Origin: an uncultured Alphaproteobacteria bacterium
GTDB lineage: Bacteria; Pseudomonadota; Alphaproteobacteria; RF32; CAG-239
Direction of reading: 5' to 3'
DNA: 64,000 bases
Assembly: GCA_934277545.1 (NCBI GenBank)
Contig: CAKQUG010000002.1
Span: 207,452-271,451, forward strand
The position numbers and the translations under genes were made by a program. Below the pieces are notes generated by a model that saw nothing but the letters and a program-made list of their open reading frames with translations, had not been told where the DNA came from and did not search any database. Positions 23,764-32,496 of this stretch are shown here, piece after piece; positions within the stretch are counted from its first letter, which is position 1; the number at the start of each line of letters is the position of its first letter.

Positions 23764-24975
23764 ATGCAGCTCAGTGCAAAATATCAGGCCGTTTTAGAAG
23801 TTATTACTCAGGTTTTTCAAGATAAATACCCTGCCGATAATATTTTAAAAGAATATTTGCGTAATCGTAAATACATCGGTTCTAAAGACCGCAAATTTAT
23901 TACAAATACGGTATGGGACATTATCAGGCATCGCAGCCGTCTGGAGTTTGATTGCGAAAGCAGCGAGCCGCGTATGCTGCTTCTTACTTATTTGAAAGAC
24001 GAAGATTTTGACATTATCGCCGATGGTTCGGAATACGGTTTGAAGCCGCTGACTAAAGAAGAAAAATATAAATTGGCGCATTTAAGGGAAGATGTTTATC
24101 CCGAATATATTGAAAAAGAATGTCCGCAGTGGCTGTATGAAAAAATTGATGACGCAGCGTTGGCGGCAAGTTTAAATACCACGGCGCCGGCAGACGTGCG
24201 TGCTAATTTTATTAGCCGTGAAGAAGCAAAAAACAAGCTGCAGAAAGAAGGGCTTTTCTTTTCATTTACTCCGTATTCGCCCTATGGTTTGCGTTCGGCG
24301 GAAAGAGTGAATTTGCAAAACTGTGTGGCTTATCAAAACGGCGAAATAGAAGTGCAGGACGAAGCCTCGCAGTTGGGGGCAATTTTATGCGATGTGCGCA
24401 GCAATCATCGTATTATTGATTATTGTTGCGGCGGAGGCGGTAAAAGTCTGCTGTTGGGTGCTATTTTGCATAATGACGGTTTAATTTATGCACATGATAA
24501 AAATTTTAATCGCATGGACGGATTAAAGAACAGAGCCGAGCGTTTGGGAATTAAAAACATTAAAATAATTCGAGAAATTTCCGCCGGTGATAAATTTGAC
24601 CGCTTTATTGTTGATGCACCATGTTCGGGCAGCGGTACTTGGCGGCGTTCTCCGGACGCTAAATACCGCCTGACGGCAAATCAGCTTAAAACTATTGAAA
24701 AAGCTCAAGCTGAAATTTTGGATATTGCCGCAAAACATGTTGCCGACAACGGCAGAATTATCTATATGACTTGCTCTGTTTTGCCTGAAGAAAATGAACG
24801 GCAAATTGAAAGATTTTTGCAAAATCATCTTGATTTTTCAATTGTGAATATGAAAAATTTATGGGAACGAAAGTTAGAGCAAACATATCCGTTTTCTGAA
24901 ACCCGCTGGTTAAAATGTTCTCCGCTTTTGACCGGTACAGACGGCTTTTTTGTTTGTGCTTTGCAAAAGAAATAA
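23764..24975 (+). CDS. rsmB: RsmB/NOL1-NOP2-type RNA m5C methyltransferase
   Basis: The 403-residue protein has an N-terminal helical NusB-like region, then a SAM-dependent methyltransferase domain. It includes EVQDEASQLGAIL, the SAM-binding IIDYCCGGGGKSLLLG, motif IV DAPCSGSGTWRRSPD (Cys287) and motif VI YMTCSVLPEENE (Cys337). Two cysteines are used for catalysis and release. It methylates cytosine-5 in RNA, most likely 16S rRNA, though the exact site cannot be told from the sequence. AGGAGA precedes the ATG. Confidence 0.85.
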   Translation: MQLSAKYQAVLEVITQVFQDKYPADNILKEYLRNRKYIGSKDRKFITNTVWDIIRHRSRLEFDCESSEPRMLLLTYLKDEDFDIIADGSEYGLKPLTKEEKYKLAHLREDVYPEYIEKECPQWLYEKIDDAALAASLNTTAPADVRANFISREEAKNKLQKEGLFFSFTPYSPYGLRSAERVNLQNCVAYQNGEIEVQDEASQLGAILCDVRSNHRIIDYCCGGGGKSLLLGAILHNDGLIYAHDKNFNRMDGLKNRAERLGIKNIKIIREISAGDKFDRFIVDAPCSGSGTWRRSPDAKYRLTANQLKTIEKAQAEILDIAAKHVADNGRIIYMTCSVLPEENERQIERFLQNHLDFSIVNMKNLWERKLEQTYPFSETRWLKCSPLLTGTDGFFVCALQKK

Positions 24976-24991
24976 ACTGTAACCTTTTGTG

Positions 24992-25033
24992 TGTTGCAAT
25001 CTGTCAAGGCTAAGTCTAGTCTTGCAGATAACA
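24992..25033. other. Long imperfect hairpin before lpxA
   Basis: ATCTG-T-CAAGGCT (24999-25011) pairs with AGTCTTG-CAGAT (25018-25029), extended outward by TGTT/AACA. There is no T-run, so it may be a leader structure for lpxA or a weak terminator for the methyltransferase gene. Confidence 0.5.
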
Positions 25034-25064
25034 GATATTTTAAAATTTAGAGAGGATTAAAACA

Positions 25065-25862
25065 ATGGCTAAAATTCATGCTACCGCATACGTGGAAGAT
25101 GGCGCGCAAATTGCTGACAGCGCCGAAATCGGACCTTTTTGCTGGGTAAGTGCCCAAGCAAAAATCGGCGAAAACGTCAGATTACTGGGGCAGGTTACCA
25201 TTTACGGCGACACAACAATAGGCGAGGGTACTGTTGTTTTTCCGGGTGCCAGACTTGGTTGCGGTCCGCAAGACCACGGCAATGAATTTCAGCCGGGTGC
25301 TCGTTTGATTATCGGAAAACGCAATGTGATTCGGGAAAATGTAACCATGCACGCAGGCACCCCTAAAGAACATTTGACAACCGTTGTCGGCGATGATGGA
25401 ATGTTTATGATTAACTCGCACGTGGCACATGACTGTGTAGTCGGTAATAATGTTATTATGACTAACAATGCCGTTATCGGCGGACACGTTCATTTGGGCG
25501 ATGGTGTGATTTTAGGCGGAAATTGTGCGGTTCATCAATTTGTTCATATCGGACGCAAAGCTATGATTGGCGGTGTTTCCGGCATATCTCGAGATGTTAT
25601 TCCGTTTGGTATTGCCAACGGTATGCCGGCACATCTGCGCGGATTGAATGTTATCGGCTTAAAACGCAGCGGTTTGGATGAAAGTATTATCAAATCATGC
25701 ACACGTGCGTTTATGTTTATTTTTAAGGGTTCAACAGGTACTTTTGAAGAACGTGTTGCCCAAGCTGCTGAAAAATATAAAGACAATGAAATGGTTATGG
25801 AACAAATCAAATTCATTAAGGAGTCTTTGTCCGGTAAGCGCAATTTAACAATTGCCGACTGA
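25065..25862 (+). CDS. lpxA: UDP-N-acetylglucosamine acyltransferase
   Basis: The 265-residue protein is built from left-handed beta-helix hexapeptide repeats and matches LpxA over its length: IHATAYVEDGAQIADSAEIG, PQDHGNEFQPGA, IRENVTMHAGT, the catalytic histidine H122 in SHVAHDCVVG, and AVHQFVHIGRKAMIGGVSGI. The C-terminal helical domain is present. It transfers an acyl chain to UDP-GlcNAc, the first step of lipid A synthesis. It stands outside the usual lpxD-fabZ-lpxA-lpxB cluster. Confidence 0.93.
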   Translation: MAKIHATAYVEDGAQIADSAEIGPFCWVSAQAKIGENVRLLGQVTIYGDTTIGEGTVVFPGARLGCGPQDHGNEFQPGARLIIGKRNVIRENVTMHAGTPKEHLTTVVGDDGMFMINSHVAHDCVVGNNVIMTNNAVIGGHVHLGDGVILGGNCAVHQFVHIGRKAMIGGVSGISRDVIPFGIANGMPAHLRGLNVIGLKRSGLDESIIKSCTRAFMFIFKGSTGTFEERVAQAAEKYKDNEMVMEQIKFIKESLSGKRNLTIAD

Positions 25863-25887
25863 TAAAAGCGCTTAATAAGAATGTGTC

Positions 25888-25919
25888 AAAGAGCTTCTTT
25901 GTATTAAGAGGCTCTTTTT
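25888..25919 (+). terminator. Terminator after lpxA
   Basis: AAAGAGC and GCTCTTT form a stem with a 15-base interior containing a further TC/GA pairing, followed by a T-run. Confidence 0.75.
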
Positions 25920-26026
25920 GCCAAATAATTTTACAGATAAACAAAATTTGACAAATTTTTTGTTGAATTGCTTGAAAAAATATGCTTAAATAAGGCAAAA
26001 TAATTGGTTAGCAAGGAGGTGTTTCT

Positions 26027-27460
26027 ATGTCTGAAAATTTGAACAATGAAGCTGAACAAAATACGGAAGTATTACCTGAACAAGAAACAAACAACGAACA
26101 GCCTCAGCCGAATATGGCTAAAACTTTAAGTGAAATTGTGCCTTTGGACGAAGATAGTTTTCGGAAAAGGCTGCTGAATGATTTGTTTACAAAACCTGAA
26201 AACAGTCCTGAAAAAATCTGGCTTGAAGAAGAATTAAGCGATTGGTTTGAAAGTCAAGGTACTCCGCTGAATGAAAACTCCGTCGAAGTAGATATAGATA
26301 ATGTTGATGTTCACAGTGAAATGTGGAAAAAAGTTTATCAAGATTATTTAGACACTATTTGCTACAATGTAAAAACCGATTCTTTTTCGCTGAATGCCGA
26401 TAAAGTCAACAGCGCGTTTGAAACTATGTATGATTTTGCGGCTGTGCAGTTTGTAAATGAACTCAGCATCGGTAAAATTGATAAAGTGATAAAAGCTCGT
26501 TTCGAGACAATACCGCAGCTGGACGAAGCCTATTTTGTGGCAACAATCGGGCGAGATTTATACGGAATGATGAAGAGCAATGAGGTGAAAACTTCTCAAA
26601 TAGAAGTGGAAAATAAAGTCCAAACTTTGGAGGATTTGCATGACGTCAATGTTATCGACAACGAGCAAATGGCGCTGGGCTATCATAATATTGCAATTGT
26701 GCTGGAACGTATGTCCCGTAACAAAAGCGAAGGTTCCGGTACCAATAAAGAGCGTTTGGCGTCGTATGACTATATGAACAAGGCTTTGCGCTTAACCGCC
26801 GACCCACAGCTGATTAAAACCTGTTACGAATATTTACCGAATACGCAGAGCAATAAGATGCTGTATGTTCGTGAAGCGTGCGACCGCGCTTTGCTGGCCA
26901 ATGATAATGATAAAACGGCTTTGTACAAAATTCATACAATTTATAGCAAAACTTTGGAAACTGAAGCCAAAACAGCACATTTTAGTTCTGCTTTTGATGA
27001 AAATTATTCGGAAGCGTTGTATCATTATAAAGAGGCTTTTAACAATGCCAACACTAAAGAACGCAAAGCAAAAGTTTTGCGCAATATTGCAAAATTACAA
27101 AAAAATTGTGACAAAAACGCCTCGTATGTTACTCGTGCCGAATTAGCCGAGCATTATTTGACCGGCAAAGCCAAAGTTCGCGAATTATTGCGTTTGGCGG
27201 CGGATATATCTAAGCCGGAAGTAAAACAGGCCTTATTTGAAAGTGCCGCAAACGAATTGATTGACAGTAATGAGATTAAAGCCGGTGAAAAATCGTTGTT
27301 ACTTTCAAATGTAATTCATAATCTGCGCCCTCTGTACGGCAATGATAAAACAAAGTTGGATAATTTGGATAAATTGGAAAAACAACATTGTGTCAAGCCT
27401 AAACATAAAGAGTTTTCGTTGGCTCGTATGTCTTCTAAAGGGCATGATTATTTTAGTTAA
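26027..27460 (+). CDS. Hypothetical TPR-like acidic protein
   Basis: The 477-residue protein is acidic at its N-terminus (Glu/Asn/Gln-rich to about residue 35) and almost wholly alpha-helical afterwards. Segments such as LGYHNIAIVLERM, ASYDYMNKALRLTADPQ and YSEALYHYKEAFNNANTKER resemble tetratricopeptide repeats. No signal peptide or membrane segment is seen. A strong AAGGAGG precedes the ATG. TPR-like proteins usually serve as scaffolds, but no partner is evident. Confidence 0.6.
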   Translation: MSENLNNEAEQNTEVLPEQETNNEQPQPNMAKTLSEIVPLDEDSFRKRLLNDLFTKPENSPEKIWLEEELSDWFESQGTPLNENSVEVDIDNVDVHSEMWKKVYQDYLDTICYNVKTDSFSLNADKVNSAFETMYDFAAVQFVNELSIGKIDKVIKARFETIPQLDEAYFVATIGRDLYGMMKSNEVKTSQIEVENKVQTLEDLHDVNVIDNEQMALGYHNIAIVLERMSRNKSEGSGTNKERLASYDYMNKALRLTADPQLIKTCYEYLPNTQSNKMLYVREACDRALLANDNDKTALYKIHTIYSKTLETEAKTAHFSSAFDENYSEALYHYKEAFNNANTKERKAKVLRNIAKLQKNCDKNASYVTRAELAEHYLTGKAKVRELLRLAADISKPEVKQALFESAANELIDSNEIKAGEKSLLLSNVIHNLRPLYGNDKTKLDNLDKLEKQHCVKPKHKEFSLARMSSKGHDYFS

Positions 27461-27475
27461 AGAAACTTTATACGC

Positions 27476-27518
27476 AAAAAATAAGCCGAAGCCGCCAAAG
27501 CCTCGGTTTATTTTTTTA
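27476..27518. terminator. Bidirectional terminator between convergent genes
   Basis: AAAATAAGCCGAAGC pairs with GCCTCGGTTTATTTT with one mismatch and one wobble. Flanking A- and T-runs let it serve both the TPR-like gene and the minus-strand MORN-like gene. Confidence 0.85.
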
Positions 27519-27535
27519 TATTGTATGTGAAAAAA

Positions 27536-28288
27536 CTACTCAAGGATGTTGATTTTGGGTTGTTTTAGAGCATTGTGCATTACTTTGGGATGAGACGGTT
27601 TGGATGAGGCGGTCGTTGTTTGTTCAGGCTGTTGATGTTGAATTTTAGCACGCAATTCGGCTAATTTTTCATCTACTTTAACAACGCCGGATTTGCCTTC
27701 AAGTTTCATCCGAGCGATTTCTTTTTCTTTCATTTCTTTATGAAACGCCGTAGGTTTGCCGTTAAACATAATATTGTGCATATAGTCTGTTTTTGCGTCA
27801 AACCAAAATTTATTCAATTTTCCTTCATAAATAGTCGTGTCGGGCGATATTTTTTCGCCTTTTTTATCATAAAAAGCAACAAATCTCGATACACTGTCGT
27901 TTGTGCTTTTTTGAACCCATTTCCCATGGATTTTTCCTTTGCGGTACCAGCCGTAAGAAACTGTTTTGCCGTCATCGGAATAACGCAGGCAAGGACCGTC
28001 CAAACGTCCGTTCTTATCAACGACACTGCGGCTCATCAGCTTGGTTTTTGCCGAATCATAATAGCTTTCCTGCAGCTGATGTCCGTCATTATTGCAAGAT
28101 TTTAAATAGCGCTCAAACACGTTTAAGTTTTGTTTTCGCGGAGCCGGAGTTGCTGTTTTTTCGGCTTTCGGCAGGGCGTAATTCAAAAACATATACACAT
28201 TGATAAAGCGTTTTTTCAGCCCAAAGCTGCTGTCTCTATAAAATCGTGCCGGAGTTTTTGCTTGCAATGCGCTGCTTTCAGAAAACAT
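27536..28288 (-). CDS. Hypothetical protein with MORN-like repeats
   Basis: The 250-residue protein contains MORN/YwqK-like units: VDKNGRLDGPCLRYSDDGKT and WYRKGKIHGKWVQKS. A charged C-terminal coil follows (KEMKEKEIARMKLEGK) and a Pro/Ser/Thr-rich tail. I chose the ATG at 28286-28288, which has GGAGGGA upstream. A GTG 12 bases earlier is part of that ribosome site. There is no clear signal peptide. Function is unknown. Confidence 0.6.
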   Translation of the reverse strand: MFSESSALQAKTPARFYRDSSFGLKKRFINVYMFLNYALPKAEKTATPAPRKQNLNVFERYLKSCNNDGHQLQESYYDSAKTKLMSRSVVDKNGRLDGPCLRYSDDGKTVSYGWYRKGKIHGKWVQKSTNDSVSRFVAFYDKKGEKISPDTTIYEGKLNKFWFDAKTDYMHNIMFNGKPTAFHKEMKEKEIARMKLEGKSGVVKVDEKLAELRAKIQHQQPEQTTTASSKPSHPKVMHNALKQPKINILE

Positions 28289-28549
28289 TTGTCCCTCCAC
28301 GCTAAAAAAGTTTATAGTTATATTATATCAATTTTGTACAAAATAACAAGATTTTTTTAAGATTTTTGGCGATTTTATAAATATTTCTTGCAAATCAGCG
28401 CAAAACGGCATAAAATAAAATTGTATTAAATAAGTATTGTGGATGTGATTGTGAAAATTTCAGTTTTTTTCATGCTCTTTTTTTTGAAGAGAAAATATCC
28501 GCAGACTTTATTGTTTTTTCGAGTTGTCTAATCATTAAAAATTACAGGT

Positions 28550-28900
28550 ATGAAAAAGACTTTGTTCAGTGTTATAATTCTTGTTGCTGCGTTTGTTACA
28601 ATTATGTTGCTTGGTGCTAAAGCTAACAATGTTGTTGTAAATCTTGAAACAGGCGACGGTATACAGTATATGCTTTATGCTGTTTTGTCTGTGGGCTGTG
28701 CTTTGTGTGCCTCTGCTTATTTCAAAACAAACCGCAAAAAGTGCGCCATACTTACGTTGCTTGCCGCGCTGATTCCTGCTTTTGCCGGAGTAACAACATT
28801 TATTGTTGCCGGTGTATTCAGTGCAATCATCACCGTTACGACAGATGAAAGCGTGGTGGAGTGGTTCAAAAATATGACTGCTCCCGAAACCGAGGAATAA
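28550..28900 (+). CDS. Small multi-spanning membrane protein, unknown
   Basis: The 116-residue protein has about three hydrophobic segments: TLFSVIILVAAFVTIMLLGA at the start, MLYAVLSVGCALCASAYF in the middle, and CAILTLLAALIPAFAGVTTF running into a further hydrophobic stretch. It is therefore an inner-membrane protein. The C-terminus is acidic. No family recognised. It stands alone between a 249-base gap and a strong terminator, and has at best a weak AGG next to the ATG. Confidence 0.55.
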   Translation: MKKTLFSVIILVAAFVTIMLLGAKANNVVVNLETGDGIQYMLYAVLSVGCALCASAYFKTNRKKCAILTLLAALIPAFAGVTTFIVAGVFSAIITVTTDESVVEWFKNMTAPETEE

Positions 28901-28903
28901 CAC

Positions 28904-28948
28904 GAAAAACACCGTTATCTTGTATAGAGATAGCGGTGTTTTTTTTTA
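28904..28948 (+). terminator. Terminator after the small membrane protein gene
   Basis: AACACCGTTATCT pairs with AGATAGCGGTGTT (one wobble) and is followed by a run of about eight Ts. Confidence 0.9.
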
Positions 28949-28977
28949 TACTGATGTGCATAACCTGCCGTAAATTT

Positions 28978-29005
28978 TTGAAAATTGCGGCGATTATTAT
29001 ATAAT
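28978..29005 (+). promoter_or_regulatory. Promoter of the glycosyltransferase gene
   Basis: TTGAAA (28978-28983) and TATAAT (29000-29005) are spaced by 16 bases, 37 bases before the ATG. Confidence 0.6.
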
Positions 29006-29041
29006 ACAGCAAATTTAAATTATACTGCACAGGTGAAAAGT

Positions 29042-30193
29042 ATGGAAAATCAAGAAAGTAAAAAAATGGTGGTGTTGCAGGTTTTGCCTGAATTGGGACA
29101 AGGCGGAGTAGAACTTGGCACCATTGAAATTGCCTCTGAACTGCAAAAACGCGGTATTGAAAACTATGTTGCGTCTCAAGGCGGACGTATGGAATATAAT
29201 TTGGAACGCATTAAAGTTAAGCATTTCACATTACCGCTGAAAACAAAAAATATTTTTAAAATGTACTTAAACTCGTTGCGTTTGGCGAAAATTATCAAAA
29301 AATACGGTGTTACCATTGTGCACGCTCGCTCGCGCGCGCCGGCTTGGAGTGCTTATTGGGCAGCAAAACGCTGCGGAGTGCATTTTGTAACAACTTTCCA
29401 CGGCACATACGGCTTGGGACCGTGGGGCATTAAGAAATTCTATAACAAAATTATGACTTATGGCGAACGTGTGATTGCTATTTCAAACCATATTAAACAG
29501 CATATTTTGAAAAACTATAAAACAGATGAAAGTAAGATTCGTTTGATTCATCGCTGTGTGAATATGGAAAACTTTAATGTGGAAACCACTTCCGCCGAGC
29601 GAATGATTAAGTATTTGGAAGATAATCATATTCCCGAGGATAAGCCGATTGTTACATTGATTGGTCGCCTGACAAATTGGAAAGGACAAAAACTGCTGAT
29701 TGAAGCACTGCATTTGCTTGAAAATGAAGATTTTTTCTGCGTGATGATTGGCGACGACCAAGGGCGTAAAAAATATGCTTCCGAATTACGCAAGATGATT
29801 GCCAATTATAATATGACCGAGCGTTTTTTATTTATCCGTAACGTTAAGGATATTCCGGCGGCGATGATGGTTTCAGACGTTGTCCTGTCTACTTCTATAG
29901 AGCCTGAGGCTTTCGGGCGTATTGCCATAGAAGGGCAGGCAATGGGACGAGTCGTTGTGGCCTCAAACATCGGCGGTTCGGTAGAAACTGTTATTGACGG
30001 CGTAACCGGACGACTTTATGAAAGTACCAGCGCCCAGGCTTTGGCCGAAGCGATTGAATGGGCATTGCACCTTTCAACCGAAGAAAGAGAAAAAATCGGT
30101 GCTGCCGGTATAAAAAATGTAAAAGAACATTTTACAAAACAAATTATGTGTGATAAAACGATTGAGGTTTATAAAGAATTGATAAACTTATAG
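29042..30193 (+). CDS. GT4-family glycosyltransferase
   Basis: The 383-residue protein has the GT-B fold features of retaining GT4 enzymes: an N-terminal LPELGQGGVELGTIEIASEL (glycine loop), a middle VTTFHGTYGLGPWG, and the C-terminal nucleotide-sugar domain with LIGRLTNWKGQKLLIEALHL and the E-x7-E motif in SIEPEAFGRIAIEGQAMG. It probably acts on lipopolysaccharide or another surface glycan. I chose the ATG at 29042, which has AGGTGA upstream. It lies just before thrS. Confidence 0.82.
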   Translation: MENQESKKMVVLQVLPELGQGGVELGTIEIASELQKRGIENYVASQGGRMEYNLERIKVKHFTLPLKTKNIFKMYLNSLRLAKIIKKYGVTIVHARSRAPAWSAYWAAKRCGVHFVTTFHGTYGLGPWGIKKFYNKIMTYGERVIAISNHIKQHILKNYKTDESKIRLIHRCVNMENFNVETTSAERMIKYLEDNHIPEDKPIVTLIGRLTNWKGQKLLIEALHLLENEDFFCVMIGDDQGRKKYASELRKMIANYNMTERFLFIRNVKDIPAAMMVSDVVLSTSIEPEAFGRIAIEGQAMGRVVVASNIGGSVETVIDGVTGRLYESTSAQALAEAIEWALHLSTEEREKIGAAGIKNVKEHFTKQIMCDKTIEVYKELINL

Positions 30194-30224
30194 TGAACTT
30201 TTTAATAGTGAAAAGGTAGATAAA

Positions 30225-32156
30225 ATGGTTAAAATTAAATTGCCTGATGGCAGTATATTAGATGAAAAAGACGGCGTTTCCGGCTTGGAAATCGCCAATA
30301 AAATCAGTACAAGTTTGGGAAAAGCCGCTTTGGCTGTTTCCGTTAATGACAAATTACAGGACTTAACCGCTCCGATAACCACCGATTCTACAGTCACTAT
30401 TATCACCGCCAAAGACAAAGACGGTTTACAAATTTTGCGTCACTCTTGTTCTCACGTTATGGCTCAAGCTGTTAAAGAATTGTGGCCTGATGCTCAAGTA
30501 ACAATCGGTCCGGCTATTGAAAACGGTTTTTACTATGATTTTTCATGCAAAGAAAACTTTACAACGGAAGATTTTGCTAAGATAGAAGCCAAAATGCACG
30601 AAATTGTTAAACGTGATGAAAAAATTGAACGTATTGTAATGTCGCGTCAGGAAGCCATCGAGTTTTTCAAAAAGCTAGGTGAACATTATAAAGTGCAAAT
30701 TATTGAAGATTTGCCTGAAGACGAAACAATCACTTTATATCGTCAAGGTAATTACACCGATTTGTGCCGTGGTCCGCACGTTCCGTCAACCGGTAAAATC
30801 GGCGACGCATTCAAAATTACTAAAGTTGCCGGTGCTTATTGGCGCGGTGATGCCAAAAATGAAATGCTGCAACGTTTGTATGCAACCGCTTGGCCGACAA
30901 AAAAAGAATTGGACGCTTATTTGACTATGCTTGAAGAAGCCGCTAAGCGCGACCATCGTAAAATCGGTAAAGAAATGGATTTGTTCCATTTTGAACCGGA
31001 ATATGCTCCGGGCGCCGTTTTTTGGCATGACAAAGGATATAAAGTATATCGCAAGCTGATTGAATATATGCGCAATCGCCAAGAGCATAACGGTTATGAA
31101 GAAATTTCTACACCGCGTATTATGGATAAATGCCTGTGGGTTACCTCCGGTCACTGGGATAAATATGGTGCACATAACTATTCCGGTAAAACCGAAGACG
31201 GTAAAGAATTTTGCGTTAAACCAATGAACTGCCCGGGTGGATTACTGGTTTATAAACAAGGCGTTAAATCTTATCGTGATTTACCGCTGCGTATGGCTGA
31301 ATTTGGTAAGGTAAACCGCTATGAGGCTTCGGGCTCTTTGATGGGTTTGATGCGTGTGCGTGAATTTACGCAAGATGATGCACACATTTTCTGCACTCCG
31401 GAACAAATGGAAGACGAGTGCATCCGTACGATGAAACTTATTTTTGATATTTATAAAGATTTTGGCTTTGATAACATCAAAATTTATTTATCGACTCGTC
31501 CTGACAGCATTTATCGTATCGGTTCTGATGAAATTTGGGATTTGTGTGAAAATTCTTTGGCTCACGCTTTGGATAAGCATGGCTATAAATATGAAATCAA
31601 CGCCGGAGAGGGTGCTTTCTACGGTCCTAAATTGGAATTTATTTTGCGCGATGCCATCGGTCGTGAATGGCAATGCGGTACAATTCAGGTTGATATGAAC
31701 TTGCCACAGCGCTTTGATATATCATATATCGGCGAAGACGGCGAAAAACATCAGCCGGTTATGTTGCACCGCGCATTGTTTGGCTCAATCGAACGTTTCT
31801 TGGGTATTTTGATTGAACATCACGCCGGTAAACTGCCTTTGTGGCTTTCGCCGGAACAAGTTGTGGTTGCTCCGATTGTCAGCGAGTTTGACGACTATGC
31901 AAAAGAGGTTGCCGATGCTTTGATTAAAGCAGGTTTGACAGCTGAAACAGATTTGCGTAACGAGAAAATCAACTACAAAGTTCGTGAACATTCTTTGGCT
32001 AAAGTTCCGGTAATTGCTGTTGTCGGCGCTAAAGAAAAAGAAAACCGCACGGTAACTGTCCGTCGCTTGGGTTCGGAAAAACAAGAAGTTATAGCTTTGG
32101 ACGACTTTGTAGCTATGCTGCAAAAAGAAGCGGAAATGCCTCACAGATTTGAATAG
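30225..32156 (+). CDS. thrS: Threonyl-tRNA synthetase
   Basis: The 643-residue protein is a full-length ThrRS. It has an N-terminal TGS domain (to about 60), an editing domain with the HSCSHVMAQAV histidines and CRGPHVPSTG, a class II catalytic core (motif 2 around the zinc cysteine in FCVKPMNCPGG, REFTQDDAHIF, motif 3 ending MLHRALFGSIERFLGILIEH), and a C-terminal anticodon-binding domain. It charges tRNA-Thr. The 5' gap to the glycosyltransferase is only 31 bases, so they may be cotranscribed. Confidence 0.96.
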   Translation: MVKIKLPDGSILDEKDGVSGLEIANKISTSLGKAALAVSVNDKLQDLTAPITTDSTVTIITAKDKDGLQILRHSCSHVMAQAVKELWPDAQVTIGPAIENGFYYDFSCKENFTTEDFAKIEAKMHEIVKRDEKIERIVMSRQEAIEFFKKLGEHYKVQIIEDLPEDETITLYRQGNYTDLCRGPHVPSTGKIGDAFKITKVAGAYWRGDAKNEMLQRLYATAWPTKKELDAYLTMLEEAAKRDHRKIGKEMDLFHFEPEYAPGAVFWHDKGYKVYRKLIEYMRNRQEHNGYEEISTPRIMDKCLWVTSGHWDKYGAHNYSGKTEDGKEFCVKPMNCPGGLLVYKQGVKSYRDLPLRMAEFGKVNRYEASGSLMGLMRVREFTQDDAHIFCTPEQMEDECIRTMKLIFDIYKDFGFDNIKIYLSTRPDSIYRIGSDEIWDLCENSLAHALDKHGYKYEINAGEGAFYGPKLEFILRDAIGREWQCGTIQVDMNLPQRFDISYIGEDGEKHQPVMLHRALFGSIERFLGILIEHHAGKLPLWLSPEQVVVAPIVSEFDDYAKEVADALIKAGLTAETDLRNEKINYKVREHSLAKVPVIAVVGAKEKENRTVTVRRLGSEKQEVIALDDFVAMLQKEAEMPHRFE

Positions 32157-32175
32157 TATCTGTAGTGTTTATTTG

Positions 32176-32205
32176 AAACAGGCTCTGTTTTCAGAGCCTG
32201 TTTTT
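32176..32205 (+). terminator. Terminator after thrS
   Basis: AAACAGGCTCTG and CAGAGCCTGTTT form a perfect 12-bp stem with a four-base loop and a T-run. Confidence 0.95.
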
Positions 32206-32304
32206 GCGTTTTAAATTATGTAAAAATATCCAAGATAAAATTATCTTTATTTTCAAATGATATATATATTATTAAACAGTGGAATGATGAATTTTTGTCA
32301 AAAG

Positions 32305-32480
32305 TGTGTAAAAAAAACGACCGTTTAAATCGGACTTTAAAATAGCTTCTTTTTGCAAATTATCAGAGGTTGTTGAAATTTGCAATAACTTTTTATAATT
32401 ACGAGATTTTTTGCTGATTTTTAAGCATTTTCAGCCGTTTGTTTGGAGTGTGTAAAAATAACGGTCGTTTTTTTTACACA
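32305..32480. repeat. 176-bp segment bounded by perfect 21-bp inverted repeats
   Basis: The 21 bases at 32305-32325 (TGTGT, eight As, CGACCGTT) are the exact reverse complement of 32460-32480. The right repeat also folds locally with the preceding TGTGTAAAAA. It lies directly before the ribosome site of the prepilin-like gene at 32497. It looks like a small non-autonomous (MITE-like) insertion, but no flanking target duplication is visible. Confidence 0.65.
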
Positions 32481-32496
32481 ACCAAGGAGGTGCAAT

